Virus record (IMG/VR): IMGVR_UViG_3300000553_000378
Location: 1 to 21,877 of that record
DNA from: a virus
DNA: 21,877 nucleotides
Direction: 5' to 3' (one strand)
A model generated the notes under the pieces. The model did no database searches. It was not told the DNA's origin and saw only the letters and a list, made by a program, of their open reading frames with translations. Made by a program: the position numbers and the translations under genes. Each line of letters starts with the position of its first letter. Position 1 is the first letter of the stretch. Below are positions 12,217 through 21,026 of the stretch, one piece after another.

Positions 12217-14238
12217 TTAGAACTTACCAACAATTTCATTAAACTCTACACCGGTGCGCACTGCAACGAAGTTAAGCTGAATGAAGTTAATTGAACGAGC
12301 AGGCTTAATATAGATATCACCAACGAATTGGTTAGCATCAATAACCTGCGGTGTGTTGTTTGTATTATCGCAAACTACTCTGAAATCATAAATTCCACGG
12401 CGTCCTTGAACGTCACGAAGATATGGTTCTACTAGGTTGCGAAATGCTGCTCTTGTAAAGTCGTCGTTAAACTCGAACAATGCAAACTTTGCAGCTGTAG
12501 AAATTGCTTTTTCAAGTACAATAAACAATCTACGTACATTGATACGATCGAAAGCAGATGGCTGAGCAAGCATTGTCTTATCACCATATAGTACAACTCC
12601 CTGACCTGGGAAGTTAACTACTGGATTAACACCATTCTTGTAAAGCTGATCTCTGTTAGCCTGATTAGGATTGTAAGAAAGCTTAACAATGTTTTTAATG
12701 TTACCTCTTGCAAACCCTGCTGGTGAATACCAAGGATCACGTGTATTGTCAGTTCTTACACAAAGACCAGCAATATCACCGTTTAGAGGTACATAACGAT
12801 ATGCATCATTAAACTTATCATATTGATACTTGCTTCCTGAATCCATTACCGCATAAGAAGTAGATCTTAATAGGTTACGGAATGCATTTACGTTTGCTGT
12901 TTCAAATCCTGGAACATTCACTGTTGCAGAAGATGGTGGTGAAATAAATGCAACACAATCTTTTCTTGCTTCAGCAATATTATCAATAATATAATTTGCT
13001 ACTTGTTCACCAGTACCACCGTAAGCCTTACCGCCTAGAACAAGAGAAATGTCTACATCTTCTTTTGAACCAAACTGGTCATATGCAGTCATAATTTTAG
13101 CAACTGGGATAGTTGATTCTGCATCATCTGCTCCACCGCCACCAAATTGTTGTGAAACTACTGTAGTAACAGAAGCAGCTCCTAATGCAGCAGCAGAATT
13201 AGTTCCTAGCATATCTTTTGCTGGCCATACCCAAAGTGAGTTATTTTTAAGTACATCACGGTAGTAGATTGAGCCGCCTTGTTCACCTTTTGCATCCGTT
13301 GCACGAGATAGATTTGGCCATACTTCTAAAATTTGGCCAGGCACATTAGTGATTGCACCTAATTGATCTACTACAACTACGTGTACTTGATCACCAATAG
13401 AAGAATTTGAATTTCTTTGTGCAGTGTAATTTGAAGTACCAGGAGCACCGTTTACTGAGTTAAAGAATTCCCAGTATCTTGTTAGAACAGCACCAGAGTT
13501 TTGATTAATATCCCAAGTTGACTTAAGTCTGCTAATATCGTTTAAGTTAACAGTAAGGTAAACATTAGTACCGCTTACTACTGTTGGAGTAGCATTTACT
13601 GCTTGAACATACTGAGTTCCAATAGATGTGTTACCAATTAGAAGATAATCACCAGCAGTTAGACTATTACCAATAGTAGTAGCCATTGCTGCAGCTGCAG
13701 TACCAATACAGTTAATTGTGAGAACACTACTTCCAAGTGCAATAGTAACTTCTACGTTACTTGTGCTATTTGCAGTAAAATTAGAAGAATAAGCTGTTGC
13801 AGATGGGCACATAGAAATATAAAGAGAATTACCAAGAGAGCCAGGATATTTTGCAACAAAATTATTTACGTTTGCTTGAAGAGTAGAATCTTGAGTGCTA
13901 AAATCTACCAAGTTTTTTACAGTGAAAATTGAATTTGCTGTTCCACCGGTAGTATTTGCAATTGCGTTGTGGTTATTAGGGCCAGCAGCTCTTGAAACAT
14001 ATAGCTGATTACCATATGCAAGGAAGTTAGATGCTGTGAAGAAAGTTTCGAAATTATTAGCAGTTGGCTTGCCGAAAGTATTTACCAGCTCTGTTTCTGA
14101 TGAAACAAGTGTTCTACTTTCAACTGGACCCCAGCTATATACACCTGCGATAGCACCTACTGTAGATGTTACTGCCGGCACAATGGTTGTTAAGTCAATT
14201 TCTGATACATTAACACCAGGGCTTATTTGAAATGGCAT
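12217..14238 (-). CDS. 18: Tail sheath protein (T4 gp18 homologue)
   Basis: gp18 forms the contractile sheath. The protein from the ATG at 14238 has 673 aa (T4 gp18 has 659). The N-terminus (PFQISPGVNVSEIDLTTIVP; AGVYSWGPVESRTLV; TELVNTFGKPT) matches the sheath family. The C-terminal domain (RLFIVLEKAISTAAKFALFE; RRGIYDFRVVCDNTNNTP; NFIQLNFVAVRTGVEFNEI) forms the conserved inner fold that grips the tube. The start is chosen by AAGGAG seven bases upstream; the longer in-frame start ten codons earlier lacks one. Residues about 150-260 are Thr/Asn/Ser-rich and probably a surface-exposed variable domain. An exact TATAAATA lies 43 bases before the start. Confidence 0.96.
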   Translation of the reverse strand: MPFQISPGVNVSEIDLTTIVPAVTSTVGAIAGVYSWGPVESRTLVSSETELVNTFGKPTANNFETFFTASNFLAYGNQLYVSRAAGPNNHNAIANTTGGTANSIFTVKNLVDFSTQDSTLQANVNNFVAKYPGSLGNSLYISMCPSATAYSSNFTANSTSNVEVTIALGSSVLTINCIGTAAAAMATTIGNSLTAGDYLLIGNTSIGTQYVQAVNATPTVVSGTNVYLTVNLNDISRLKSTWDINQNSGAVLTRYWEFFNSVNGAPGTSNYTAQRNSNSSIGDQVHVVVVDQLGAITNVPGQILEVWPNLSRATDAKGEQGGSIYYRDVLKNNSLWVWPAKDMLGTNSAAALGAASVTTVVSQQFGGGGADDAESTIPVAKIMTAYDQFGSKEDVDISLVLGGKAYGGTGEQVANYIIDNIAEARKDCVAFISPPSSATVNVPGFETANVNAFRNLLRSTSYAVMDSGSKYQYDKFNDAYRYVPLNGDIAGLCVRTDNTRDPWYSPAGFARGNIKNIVKLSYNPNQANRDQLYKNGVNPVVNFPGQGVVLYGDKTMLAQPSAFDRINVRRLFIVLEKAISTAAKFALFEFNDDFTRAAFRNLVEPYLRDVQGRRGIYDFRVVCDNTNNTPQVIDANQFVGDIYIKPARSINFIQLNFVAVRTGVEFNEIVGKF

Positions 14239-14255
14239 TGGTTTCTCCTTTATAA

Positions 14256-14267
14256 TGAAATATTTCA
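14256..14267. repeat. 12-bp palindrome in the gene 18 leader
   Basis: TGAAATATTTCA is a perfect palindrome between the late promoter element and the gene 18 ribosome binding site. It could be a protein binding site or chance in AT-rich DNA. Confidence 0.3.
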
Positions 14268-14281
14268 ATATCTAGTACGTT

Positions 14282-14289
14282 TATTTATA
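14282..14289 (-). promoter_or_regulatory. Exact T4-type late promoter TATAAATA before gene 18
   Basis: The minus strand reads TATAAATA in the 26-base gap between genes 17 and 18, 43 bases before the sheath ATG. This fits the need for a separate strong transcript for sheath and tube, which are made in many copies. Confidence 0.65.
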
Positions 14290-14294
14290 ATTTC

Positions 14295-15887
14295 CTAGTT
14301 TAGAAGATAGTTATCAAACTCAGAGTCACTCAATACCTTACTTTTATCATCGGGATGACCGTCTTCAATAAAACCAAACGGGGTAAAATTGTCTTCTAAT
14401 TCATCTAAAATTCGTGCTCTAATATCAGTATTAGATAAATCTTTAAAATAATTTTGCTGAATTAACCATGCAAAAAGCACTAGACACATTACTAAATCAT
14501 CATGATAGCCATCATCAGCATTATATGAAGTACCATCTACAATATAAGTAGAGAATTCATTAATAATATCGTAATCGTTTAAAAAAATCTTATTATTTTC
14601 TACGATATCTTTAATATTAGCGCAACCTATTCTTTTGGTCACTTTTGTCGTTTTCACACCTAATCTAGCAAGCCCGTCAGATCCAATGACAGTTCCTTTT
14701 CTGCCATTAGTTTTTGTCATAACAACGCTTTCATATTCTAAATCTTGATGAAGAATATTAACTACCTGAGATCCTACATTAGTTTCTACTAAAATTGAGG
14801 CCTCGTTATAGTATTTGCCTACATTATTTAAAAGTGTAGGAAATAGCAACTGAGATATATTAGAATCTTTAAATGTGGCAACTACTTCATACGGAACAGT
14901 AGAACAATCTACCACTACAAATGCACTGCTATCTAACCCTAGACCTTCTGAAACATCTACAGTCATAGCATAAGTGTGATCTTTTACAGGCTCTTTATAA
15001 ATTTTTACTCCTGCATTAACAGTCAAGGGTCTTATATATGTTAATTTAGAAAGAACAGAAGGATGAATTAATGTGTTTGCGGAACCTAAAAATTCACATT
15101 CGAATTCTTGTCTAAATTGATCTACTGAAGTAGCCCTGATAGTCCTATCTTTCCATTCTTCATCTCTTCCTGGAACATCTGACCAGTGTACATCTACTCT
15201 TGCGTAGTCGTTCTCACCATTTTCAGAATCAGTCCATATTTTATAGAATAAATTCATACCATTAGGTGTAGAAGTAATAAGTAACTTAGAAGTATTACCA
15301 GAAGATATAGTAGGGAATACAGAAGCAAAAAATTGATCTTGAACGTTACGAGGTACGAACGCAAACTCGTCTAAATAAACAAGATTATATGATTGTCCAC
15401 GAACAGCTGATGAAGAAGTTGCAGAAGCTAAGATTTTGGAACCATTTTCTAATTCTATGTTACCTTTGTTCCACTCTACTATGCCTTGCTGTAGCCACTT
15501 TGGTAACCATTCATATGCTAGCTGCACACGGGAAAGAATTTCTCGCGCTTGTAATTGCTTGTTGGCTAGAACCGCATTATTATAGTTCTCATTAAAAAGA
15601 ATTTTATGTAGAAGATAACCAACAACACCTGTTGTCTTACCAACCTGGCGGGGCATTTTACAGATTGTATATCTGTTATCATCAAATGCAGCAAACATTC
15701 TTTTCTGATAATCAAATGGTCTAAATGGTACAAGACCTTTATCTACAGAAACAATTTTTACATATTTTTCACAAAAATAATTAACATCTTCTGCGCATTT
15801 AATATATTCTTGAATTTGTTCAGGAGTATAACTAACTTTAACATCTTTATTCTTTAGGTTTTTATTACCTAAGTAAATCTCACTCAT
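14295..15887 (-). CDS. 17: Terminase large subunit, packaging ATPase/nuclease (T4 gp17 homologue)
   Basis: gp17 cuts concatemeric DNA and pumps it into the prohead through the portal. This 530-aa protein (T4: 610) has an N-terminal ATPase with Walker A PRQVGKTT (79-86), Walker B LVYLDEF (169-175, catalytic Glu174) and coupling motif TSTPNG (about 205-210). The C-terminal RNase H-like nuclease has Asp311 (TVDVSEG), Glu368 (VETN) and the Asp463-Asp464 pair (YHDDLVM), matching T4 Asp401, Glu458 and Asp542 in order. The motor therefore looks intact. The ATG at 15887 has AAGGG five bases upstream and overlaps gene 16 by eight bases. Confidence 0.97.
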   Translation of the reverse strand: MSEIYLGNKNLKNKDVKVSYTPEQIQEYIKCAEDVNYFCEKYVKIVSVDKGLVPFRPFDYQKRMFAAFDDNRYTICKMPRQVGKTTGVVGYLLHKILFNENYNNAVLANKQLQAREILSRVQLAYEWLPKWLQQGIVEWNKGNIELENGSKILASATSSSAVRGQSYNLVYLDEFAFVPRNVQDQFFASVFPTISSGNTSKLLITSTPNGMNLFYKIWTDSENGENDYARVDVHWSDVPGRDEEWKDRTIRATSVDQFRQEFECEFLGSANTLIHPSVLSKLTYIRPLTVNAGVKIYKEPVKDHTYAMTVDVSEGLGLDSSAFVVVDCSTVPYEVVATFKDSNISQLLFPTLLNNVGKYYNEASILVETNVGSQVVNILHQDLEYESVVMTKTNGRKGTVIGSDGLARLGVKTTKVTKRIGCANIKDIVENNKIFLNDYDIINEFSTYIVDGTSYNADDGYHDDLVMCLVLFAWLIQQNYFKDLSNTDIRARILDELEDNFTPFGFIEDGHPDDKSKVLSDSEFDNYLLN

Positions 15888-16275
15888 GATTACCCTTAAT
15901 TATTTTTAGTAGATCTGCTGATGTTAAAACTAAATTATTATTAGTGATGTTTTTTTGCTCAGGAGTGTCTGCTTTTTCTAATTCTTTTTTCTTTTTAGCT
16001 AATTCTAAAAGATCTTTATTAGCATCTACCATAGTTTTAATAAGATTTGTAACTACTTCAAATGCACGTGCTGATTCGGATTGTTTGGCTATATCCATAA
16101 TATCTTCTAAAGCATTATTACCTTTTTCTATCACATCATAAAGGTTTCTACGTGCATACTCATAATCATCGTTTTTTTCTGCTTTAATAATAGGCATTAC
16201 GTCAATTATTTTAGAAGGAGACTCTATCATAGGCTCAATACCTAAAGATTGAGAAATAATATCTTTCTTAGCCAT
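15880..16275 (-). CDS. 16: Terminase small subunit (T4 gp16 homologue)
   Basis: gp16 recognises DNA and regulates gp17. This protein has 131 aa (T4: 164), with the helical core (YARRNLYDVIEKGNNALEDI; SARAFEVVTNLIKTMVDANK) typical of T4-type small terminases, then a lysine-rich coiled-coil stretch (LLELAKKKKELEKAD) and a short C-terminus (SADLLKIIKG) likely to contact gp17. It overlaps gene 15 by eight bases and gene 17 by eight bases, indicating coupled translation. Confidence 0.9.
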   Translation of the reverse strand: MAKKDIISQSLGIEPMIESPSKIIDVMPIIKAEKNDDYEYARRNLYDVIEKGNNALEDIMDIAKQSESARAFEVVTNLIKTMVDANKDLLELAKKKKELEKADTPEQKNITNNNLVLTSADLLKIIKGNHE

Positions 16276-17086
16276 TGTTTGTATCCGTAGAGTTCACAAT
16301 AAATCCATAATTATCAAGTTCATTTATTTGAGATAATGCAATAGAAAGAGCAACATTTGAAGTAGGCTCTCCGTCTATAGTAAGACCAGGTCTAATAGTA
16401 GTAGTGTTGAAAGAAGAATTGGCAGTTAGATCAGAATAAAGATTAGTAGTAGTAAACTTAATAATTTTACTTTCTGTAATAGGGCCATAAAATGCAGCTT
16501 TCATAGTAAACTCGAGTGTAAATATTAACACTTTTCTGTTTACAAAATCAGATTCATATTCATCATCTACCTGTACTGTATTAAGAACTAATGGTATATC
16601 TGTTAAATTGTCATAATCAGTAAGAAGAGCTGCTTGAATAGTCCATTCTGGTGTAAAATAAGGGAGAATCTGTTCAACTATTCTTAATCCGTCTTCCATA
16701 GATTTGGTCATAATTTCTAATTTAAACCCAAGATCATAAGGAACAGGAGTAAACACTTTTTTATATACATTAACTCCGTTAATATTATTTTTAGTAGTAA
16801 TCTTATTAAGAGTTTGAAGTTTTCTGTCTGGTGCATATTCTACTTTTGTTAAGGAGAATGCCATTCTAGGGAGTGTAATAGAAGTTTGTGCAACACCAGT
16901 AGGGTTACCAGTAATACGAGCCAGAAACTTTTCTCTAGGCCCATAACCAATAGGTACTAATAAAGTTTGCTCGACTGTTACATTATCTGAAGCAAGCCTT
17001 TCAATATTAATATTATTAAAAAGAGATCCAAAAATAACAACATATTTTTTAAATAAAGAATTATAGAAAGGAGTACCTCCTATCAT
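16268..17086 (-). CDS. 15: Tail completion/sheath terminator protein (T4 gp15 homologue)
   Basis: gp15 caps the finished tail as a hexamer and joins it to the neck. The protein is 272 aa, the same length as T4 gp15, and sits between the gene 14 and gene 16 homologues. Blocks such as MIGGTPFYNSLFKKYVVIFG, NINIERLASDNVTVEQTLLV and the RITGNPTGVAQTSITLPRMA stretch fit the family as seen in marine T4-like phages. The start overlaps the gene 14 stop by one base (TAATG), with GGAG upstream. Confidence 0.92.
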   Translation of the reverse strand: MIGGTPFYNSLFKKYVVIFGSLFNNINIERLASDNVTVEQTLLVPIGYGPREKFLARITGNPTGVAQTSITLPRMAFSLTKVEYAPDRKLQTLNKITTKNNINGVNVYKKVFTPVPYDLGFKLEIMTKSMEDGLRIVEQILPYFTPEWTIQAALLTDYDNLTDIPLVLNTVQVDDEYESDFVNRKVLIFTLEFTMKAAFYGPITESKIIKFTTTNLYSDLTANSSFNTTTIRPGLTIDGEPTSNVALSIALSQINELDNYGFIVNSTDTNNG

Positions 17087-17814
17087 TATGCTCTCCTATC
17101 CATCTCACTGAACGGATCTACTTCCGAATAGTCTATAAATTCATTACCTGCCATCTGGAACATACTATTTTGCGCATTAAGATCAAGATTCTGAATATCA
17201 TATTCTTCAAATAGCAATGCACTTCCAGTCTCATCTAAAATGTTAGTTCCATCTTCTGATAAGAAGAAAAATGCATTCATAGTAGTATTTAATGCATTGT
17301 AGGTACTATCTATAACGTCAATACCAGTATTAAAAATTTCATTAGTATATTCAAATAACTCACAAGTAATATCATAAAACTGCAATGAACCCATCTGATA
17401 AAATACTGGTTTAACATTTACGTATTTAATTTGGTACAGCGCTTTAGTAAATGGGAACCAAATTAGATCACCTTCGTAAGGTCTATCTCTTTGAAGAACA
17501 TAACTTGCTTCTTGTTCAAATACTCTACGAGCAAGTGAGAATGTAATTTGTTCTCTTACTTCCACTCCAAAAGAAGATAAGAATTCACCATCACCGTCAA
17601 ACCCATCAACATTTTTAATATACATTTCCATGAGAACTGAACCTAAAAATTCAGTGTATTCTTGCTCTCTAAACGTATTGCTAAGATCTAAAATTTTTCT
17701 AGGAATATAATAATTATCTATACCATAAATTCTAATAGATTCTATAACTAGATCTTCTATTAGTGATTGTTCTTTTGATGATGAAAAATTATTAAAGTAC
17801 AGTGAGGTTGCCAT
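17086..17814 (-). CDS. 14: Neck protein (T4 gp14 homologue)
   Basis: gp14 forms a ring with gp13 that closes the filled head and binds the tail. This 242-aa protein (T4: 256) begins MATSLYFNNFSSSKEQSLIE and has a YYIPRKILDLSNTFREQEYT region and an ERDRPYEGDLI-like segment (QRDRPYEGDLIWFPF) matching neck proteins of T4-like phages. The acidic C-terminus ends YSEVDPFSEMDRRA. It lies three bases after gene 13 and overlaps gene 15 by one base. Confidence 0.9.
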   Translation of the reverse strand: MATSLYFNNFSSSKEQSLIEDLVIESIRIYGIDNYYIPRKILDLSNTFREQEYTEFLGSVLMEMYIKNVDGFDGDGEFLSSFGVEVREQITFSLARRVFEQEASYVLQRDRPYEGDLIWFPFTKALYQIKYVNVKPVFYQMGSLQFYDITCELFEYTNEIFNTGIDVIDSTYNALNTTMNAFFFLSEDGTNILDETGSALLFEEYDIQNLDLNAQNSMFQMAGNEFIDYSEVDPFSEMDRRA

Positions 17815-17817
17815 TTA

Positions 17818-18564
17818 TTAACCAATCATATCTACTACTGGAAGGCTGTAGCTAGAAATCATCTCTTGTTCATACTTCTCTATTTCTTTTTCTGCATCAT
17901 CTAAAATTCTCTCACCATTGTATTGAACACCACCTGGAAGAGTCATATTAACAAATTTAGTAAGGTTAGTACCCCATTGTCTTTTAATAAGAGCTGCTGC
18001 ATATCTTTGTAGCCAACGATCATTCCAAACATCAGAATATACTTCAGGATCTACTATTTGATATGCTTCTGCTACCACATAACTGCCTACAGTAAGTTTA
18101 GTCCAATCTGTATCAATATAAAGTTTCTCACCATGTCTATTATAACGGATCTGTTGCTCCCCAACAAGCAGCTGCTCTAGCAATTGAAGTTGCTGGAAAG
18201 CCATGTAATAAGGTACCATAGATTGATATGTTAAAGTATAAAGGTCATTCAATGCTATTTGATAACGAATATTAAAGATATTATTAGTTGCAATATAGTC
18301 GCCTATAGGAAATATTCTTACTACACCTATAATATTAGGAGCTACCGGAATCCATCCATTAGCAATATCTTGTGCAGTTATTTGATATTTGTAAAATATC
18401 TTTTCTGTACCGTCAAAATGATAATCCCAGTAATACTTTAAAGCTTCATCAATTCGATCTTCTACCTGTTGATCATCTACGTTGATTTCAATTACAGGTT
18501 TGCCTAATCTACGAAGGCAATATTCTTTAAAATCATTTCTGGTCTGAATGTTAGATGTAGCCAT
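17818..18564 (-). CDS. 13: Neck protein (T4 gp13 homologue)
   Basis: gp13 is the other head-completion ring protein of the T4 neck. The 248-aa protein is shorter than T4 gp13 (309 aa), like its marine relatives. The N-terminus (RNDFKEYCLRRLGKPVIEIN; DQQVEDRIDEALKYYWDYHF) and the IIGVVRIFPIGDY block are characteristic. The C-terminal third (WLQRYAAALIKRQWGTNLTK; GGVQYNGERILDDAEKEIEK) is conserved-looking. The start at 18564 has AAGGA upstream and a GATAAATA late-promoter element 19 bases before the ATG. Confidence 0.92.
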   Translation of the reverse strand: MATSNIQTRNDFKEYCLRRLGKPVIEINVDDQQVEDRIDEALKYYWDYHFDGTEKIFYKYQITAQDIANGWIPVAPNIIGVVRIFPIGDYIATNNIFNIRYQIALNDLYTLTYQSMVPYYMAFQQLQLLEQLLVGEQQIRYNRHGEKLYIDTDWTKLTVGSYVVAEAYQIVDPEVYSDVWNDRWLQRYAAALIKRQWGTNLTKFVNMTLPGGVQYNGERILDDAEKEIEKYEQEMISSYSLPVVDMIG

Positions 18565-18583
18565 TTTTAATATCCTTTTTAGA

Positions 18584-18591
18584 TATTTATC
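18584..18591 (-). promoter_or_regulatory. T4-type late promoter element before gene 13
   Basis: The minus strand reads GATAAATA (7/8 of TATAAATA) in the 29-base gap before gene 13. It would start a neck/terminase transcript separate from the tail fibre genes upstream. Confidence 0.45.
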
Positions 18592-18593
18592 AA

Positions 18594-19316
18594 TTAGGTC
18601 CAGGTAATTTTAATTCTACCATCTGCACCGTTGCCTCCAGAGTACGCAGCGGTTCCACCAAAGCCTTTAGATCCTACATCATAATTAAGTACTGTTCTCT
18701 GCGGAATATCTGTTTTATTAAAAACAACATAAGCATATGCTCCACCGCCGCCTCCACCGCCTCCGGCAGAATCTTTTACAGATCCACCTCCAGATTTTTT
18801 GCCTCCGCCTGGTTGAGCACCATTATCATATCCACCGCCTCCTCCGCCTCCACCGGGTGGAGATCCATTAGTTCCTTGAGAACCAGGAATACCACCAGAA
18901 CCATTACCGTCTGCACTATTTCCGCCACCGCCTGGTTGACCGTCAGTAGCATTTGCACCACTTCGACCATTGGATAAACTAATGGATCCTGTAGGGTAAC
19001 TCCCAGATGCTACTCCTCCACCTCCGCCTGCACCAGCTTTAGTACCGCTGTTATTGCCGCCTATGCCACCACCACCACCTCCTGCAATAATACCAAAATT
19101 ATTTAAACTTGATCTTCCTCCTGAAGATCCATCATGCTCGGTGTTAGGATCACCTCCACCACCTCCACCACCTGCTCCCCAAATTTCTATCTTAATAGTA
19201 TTGAAATAAGGAAGTCTGTATGTTTTATTTGTTCCAGGAGAATCATCAGAGAACCCTACATCTCCCCCATGTGGAACCAGACTTTTATATCCAAGAAGAA
19301 TATTATACAGGCTCAT
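18594..19316 (-). CDS. Glycine-rich adhesin-like tail fibre protein, 240 aa
   Basis: After a 35-residue N-terminus, a strand (NTIKIEIWGAGGGGGGG) opens a region of about 180 residues dominated by glycine runs of 5-9 separated by Asn/Ser/Asp/Pro turns. A final strand block (YAYVVFNKTDIPQRTVLNYD; ADGRIKITWT) closes the domain. This layout fits glycine-rich receptor-binding domains of phage fibres; in the gp38 adhesin of Salmonella phage S16 such runs form polyglycine-II helices. Its tail resembles that of the next fibre gene upstream. Two bases separate it from that gene, and its own ribosome binding site is weak (GAG), so it may depend on translational coupling. The exact role is inferred. Confidence 0.75.
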   Translation of the reverse strand: MSLYNILLGYKSLVPHGGDVGFSDDSPGTNKTYRLPYFNTIKIEIWGAGGGGGGGDPNTEHDGSSGGRSSLNNFGIIAGGGGGGIGGNNSGTKAGAGGGGGVASGSYPTGSISLSNGRSGANATDGQPGGGGNSADGNGSGGIPGSQGTNGSPPGGGGGGGGYDNGAQPGGGKKSGGGSVKDSAGGGGGGGGAYAYVVFNKTDIPQRTVLNYDVGSKGFGGTAAYSGGNGADGRIKITWT

Positions 19317-19318
19317 TT

Positions 19319-20659
19319 TTAGTACTCAATAATACATATACCTGAGCTTACAGGATTAGAAGGATCACCTGTATAGAAAGTTTTGCCTATAGTCACTGCT
19401 ATTTGCTGGCCTGGTGTAAGACCTGTTAGATATTTCATGGCATAACCACCTCCACCACCAGATCCCATGGAACTTGAACTTCCCCCGTGCTGGCCACCTT
19501 CAACCGTATCATTAAACCCAACTACTCCTACTCCATACCCACCCCCAACAAATGATATACCTGGCGTTACGGTTGCTCCATTTGTACCTGGAATGTTTAT
19601 ATCACCTCCAGTAGCACCTCCTCCTCCTCCTCCAGGTGCATTAAGACCATAATTATTAACGCCACCTCTTCCTCCTGCATAAGCTGTTATATAAGAACCA
19701 AAAGAAGAATCAGTAGCAGAATAATAAGAGCTACCACTTGGTCCTCCAGGTCCTATCAATTGAACCTTGCATTTAGTAATACCAGATGGAACCGTCCATA
19801 TTCCGGAATCTATAAAAGATGTAGCACCAGAAAATGAAGAAACTTGAGCTGCAGTAATAAACCCTTGAGGATTAGCTGCAATTTGAGCATTTACTTGAGA
19901 GCTATTTACATACCCATTGGGGTTAGTTGAGTTATAGGGTGTATAACCAAGAGAGTTTAACAAACCAACTTGAGACACACCAAAGCCGTTTGTAGAATTA
20001 GCAAACACACTTGGATTTGAAGAATTGTATGGAACGTATCCTAATGCACCAAGAATTGCAGATTGTGTAACTGCTCCTCCTCCACCACCGCCACCAGATG
20101 AAACTGTAGTAATAGTAGTAGTTGTAATAACATAGATATTAGTATCGACACAAAGAATAGTACACAGACCCTTAGAGTCTATTACTGCACTACCATTCAA
20201 TCCTAATCCAGAAAGATATAGAACGGTACCAGATGCTTCGTTGATGTTAATTGTACTACCAGTGCTATTAAAAATTGTAACTGTGTCACCAACATTAAAA
20301 ATATTGGATGGCATATTAATATCACCAGTAGCATAAAGAAACTTACCATTGTCTGTAGATTGTACTGTATAACCATTGCCTACAGCATTTTTAATTACAG
20401 ATCTTACATTTCCAATTCCATCGCTAATTGAACTTCCAGCACTAATTAATTGGTTAGTAGTAATGTTACCACCAACTACATTAACATTAGAATCAATATT
20501 AGTATTAATAACAATAGGGTTATTAAAATTAACAGGTGCATTATGTGTATGAGTACCAGTAAATGTCCAATCAGCAGTAGCATTTACATACTGAGCAAAT
20601 GTATTATTAAGATCTGCTGCTTTTAGTGTTTCACCAGCTATCCAAACTTTATACGGCAT
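19319..20659 (-). CDS. Tail fibre protein with LGYxPYN repeats and glycine-rich tip, 446 aa
   Basis: The ATG at 20659 (MPYKVWIAGETLKAADLNNT) is chosen for GGAG six bases upstream over the GTG at 20674. Order of parts: an N-terminal attachment segment; about 90-185, a domain typical of phage fibres (GYTVQSTDNGKFLYATGDIN; FNVGDTVTIFNSTGSTININ); a Gly7 linker near 189-195; two copies of an LGYxPYNSxNP repeat (about 206-216 and 237-247); and from about 285 a tip starting FIDSGIWTVPSGITKCKVQL with glycine runs, ending SSGICIIEY. The tip parallels the 240-aa protein downstream. It is probably a host-recognition fibre assembled on the baseplate. No chaperone gene is seen beside it. Confidence 0.85.
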   Translation of the reverse strand: MPYKVWIAGETLKAADLNNTFAQYVNATADWTFTGTHTHNAPVNFNNPIVINTNIDSNVNVVGGNITTNQLISAGSSISDGIGNVRSVIKNAVGNGYTVQSTDNGKFLYATGDINMPSNIFNVGDTVTIFNSTGSTININEASGTVLYLSGLGLNGSAVIDSKGLCTILCVDTNIYVITTTTITTVSSGGGGGGGAVTQSAILGALGYVPYNSSNPSVFANSTNGFGVSQVGLLNSLGYTPYNSTNPNGYVNSSQVNAQIAANPQGFITAAQVSSFSGATSFIDSGIWTVPSGITKCKVQLIGPGGPSGSSYYSATDSSFGSYITAYAGGRGGVNNYGLNAPGGGGGGATGGDINIPGTNGATVTPGISFVGGGYGVGVVGFNDTVEGGQHGGSSSSMGSGGGGGYAMKYLTGLTPGQQIAVTIGKTFYTGDPSNPVSSGICIIEY

Positions 20660-20660
20660 T

Positions 20661-21026
20661 TTATACTCCACCACCTTCTAGGACAAATGGTGTTTGTCCT
20701 ACTATTACGTCACCTAATACTGCAGTTCCATCTAATGATGAATTTCCTATAAATGCATCTAGTGGTGCATTAGAATGAGAGCTACCTGCAATAATAACAG
20801 CTCCACATCCACATCTACTTCCTGTTACTGCTGTAGGTTGTCCCTCACACATAACAGGAGAAGATCCAATAAGAATAGGAGTTACACCATGACCAGGTAT
20901 AGGGCAAGAGTGTAGATCATACACCCTTGCGACTAATTTGCCTTCTGCATTAGTGTGTTGAGTAGTAACGGAGATAATTGTACCTCCATGATCACTACCA
21001 TCACCTAATCTAGCAATTAATGGCAT
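20661..21026 (-). CDS. PAAR-type spike tip protein (cf. T4 gp5.4), 121 aa
   Basis: PAAR proteins form the metal-bound cone at the tip of contractile injection spikes. This 121-aa protein has the usual small size, an LHSCPIPGHGVTPILIGSSP stretch followed by VMCEGQPTAVTGSRCGCGAV, and His/Cys residues suited to metal binding (His and Cys near 39-41, His near 46, Cys near 60, 72 and 74). The glycine-rich ending (GDVIVGQTPFVLEGGGV) fits the fold. Its start overlaps the lysozyme stop as TAATG, so the tip and wall-degrading enzyme are translationally coupled. Confidence 0.85.
   Translation of the reverse strand: MPLIARLGDGSDHGGTIISVTTQHTNAEGKLVARVYDLHSCPIPGHGVTPILIGSSPVMCEGQPTAVTGSRCGCGAVIIAGSSHSNAPLDAFIGNSSLDGTAVLGDVIVGQTPFVLEGGGV

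Noticed and set aside
13049-13264. Plus-strand frame opposite the tail sheath gene
   Set aside because: Antisense shadow; its composition simply mirrors gp18 codons.
18730-19180. Repeated CCTCCGCC/CCACCACC tracts that could suggest a repeat array
   Set aside because: These are glycine codon runs of the adhesin gene. Spacing is irregular and there is no fixed repeat plus unique spacer, so it is not a CRISPR array.
19467-19652. Proline-rich plus-strand frame
   Set aside because: The Pro runs are the reverse complement of Gly codons in the fibre tip gene, not a separate protein.
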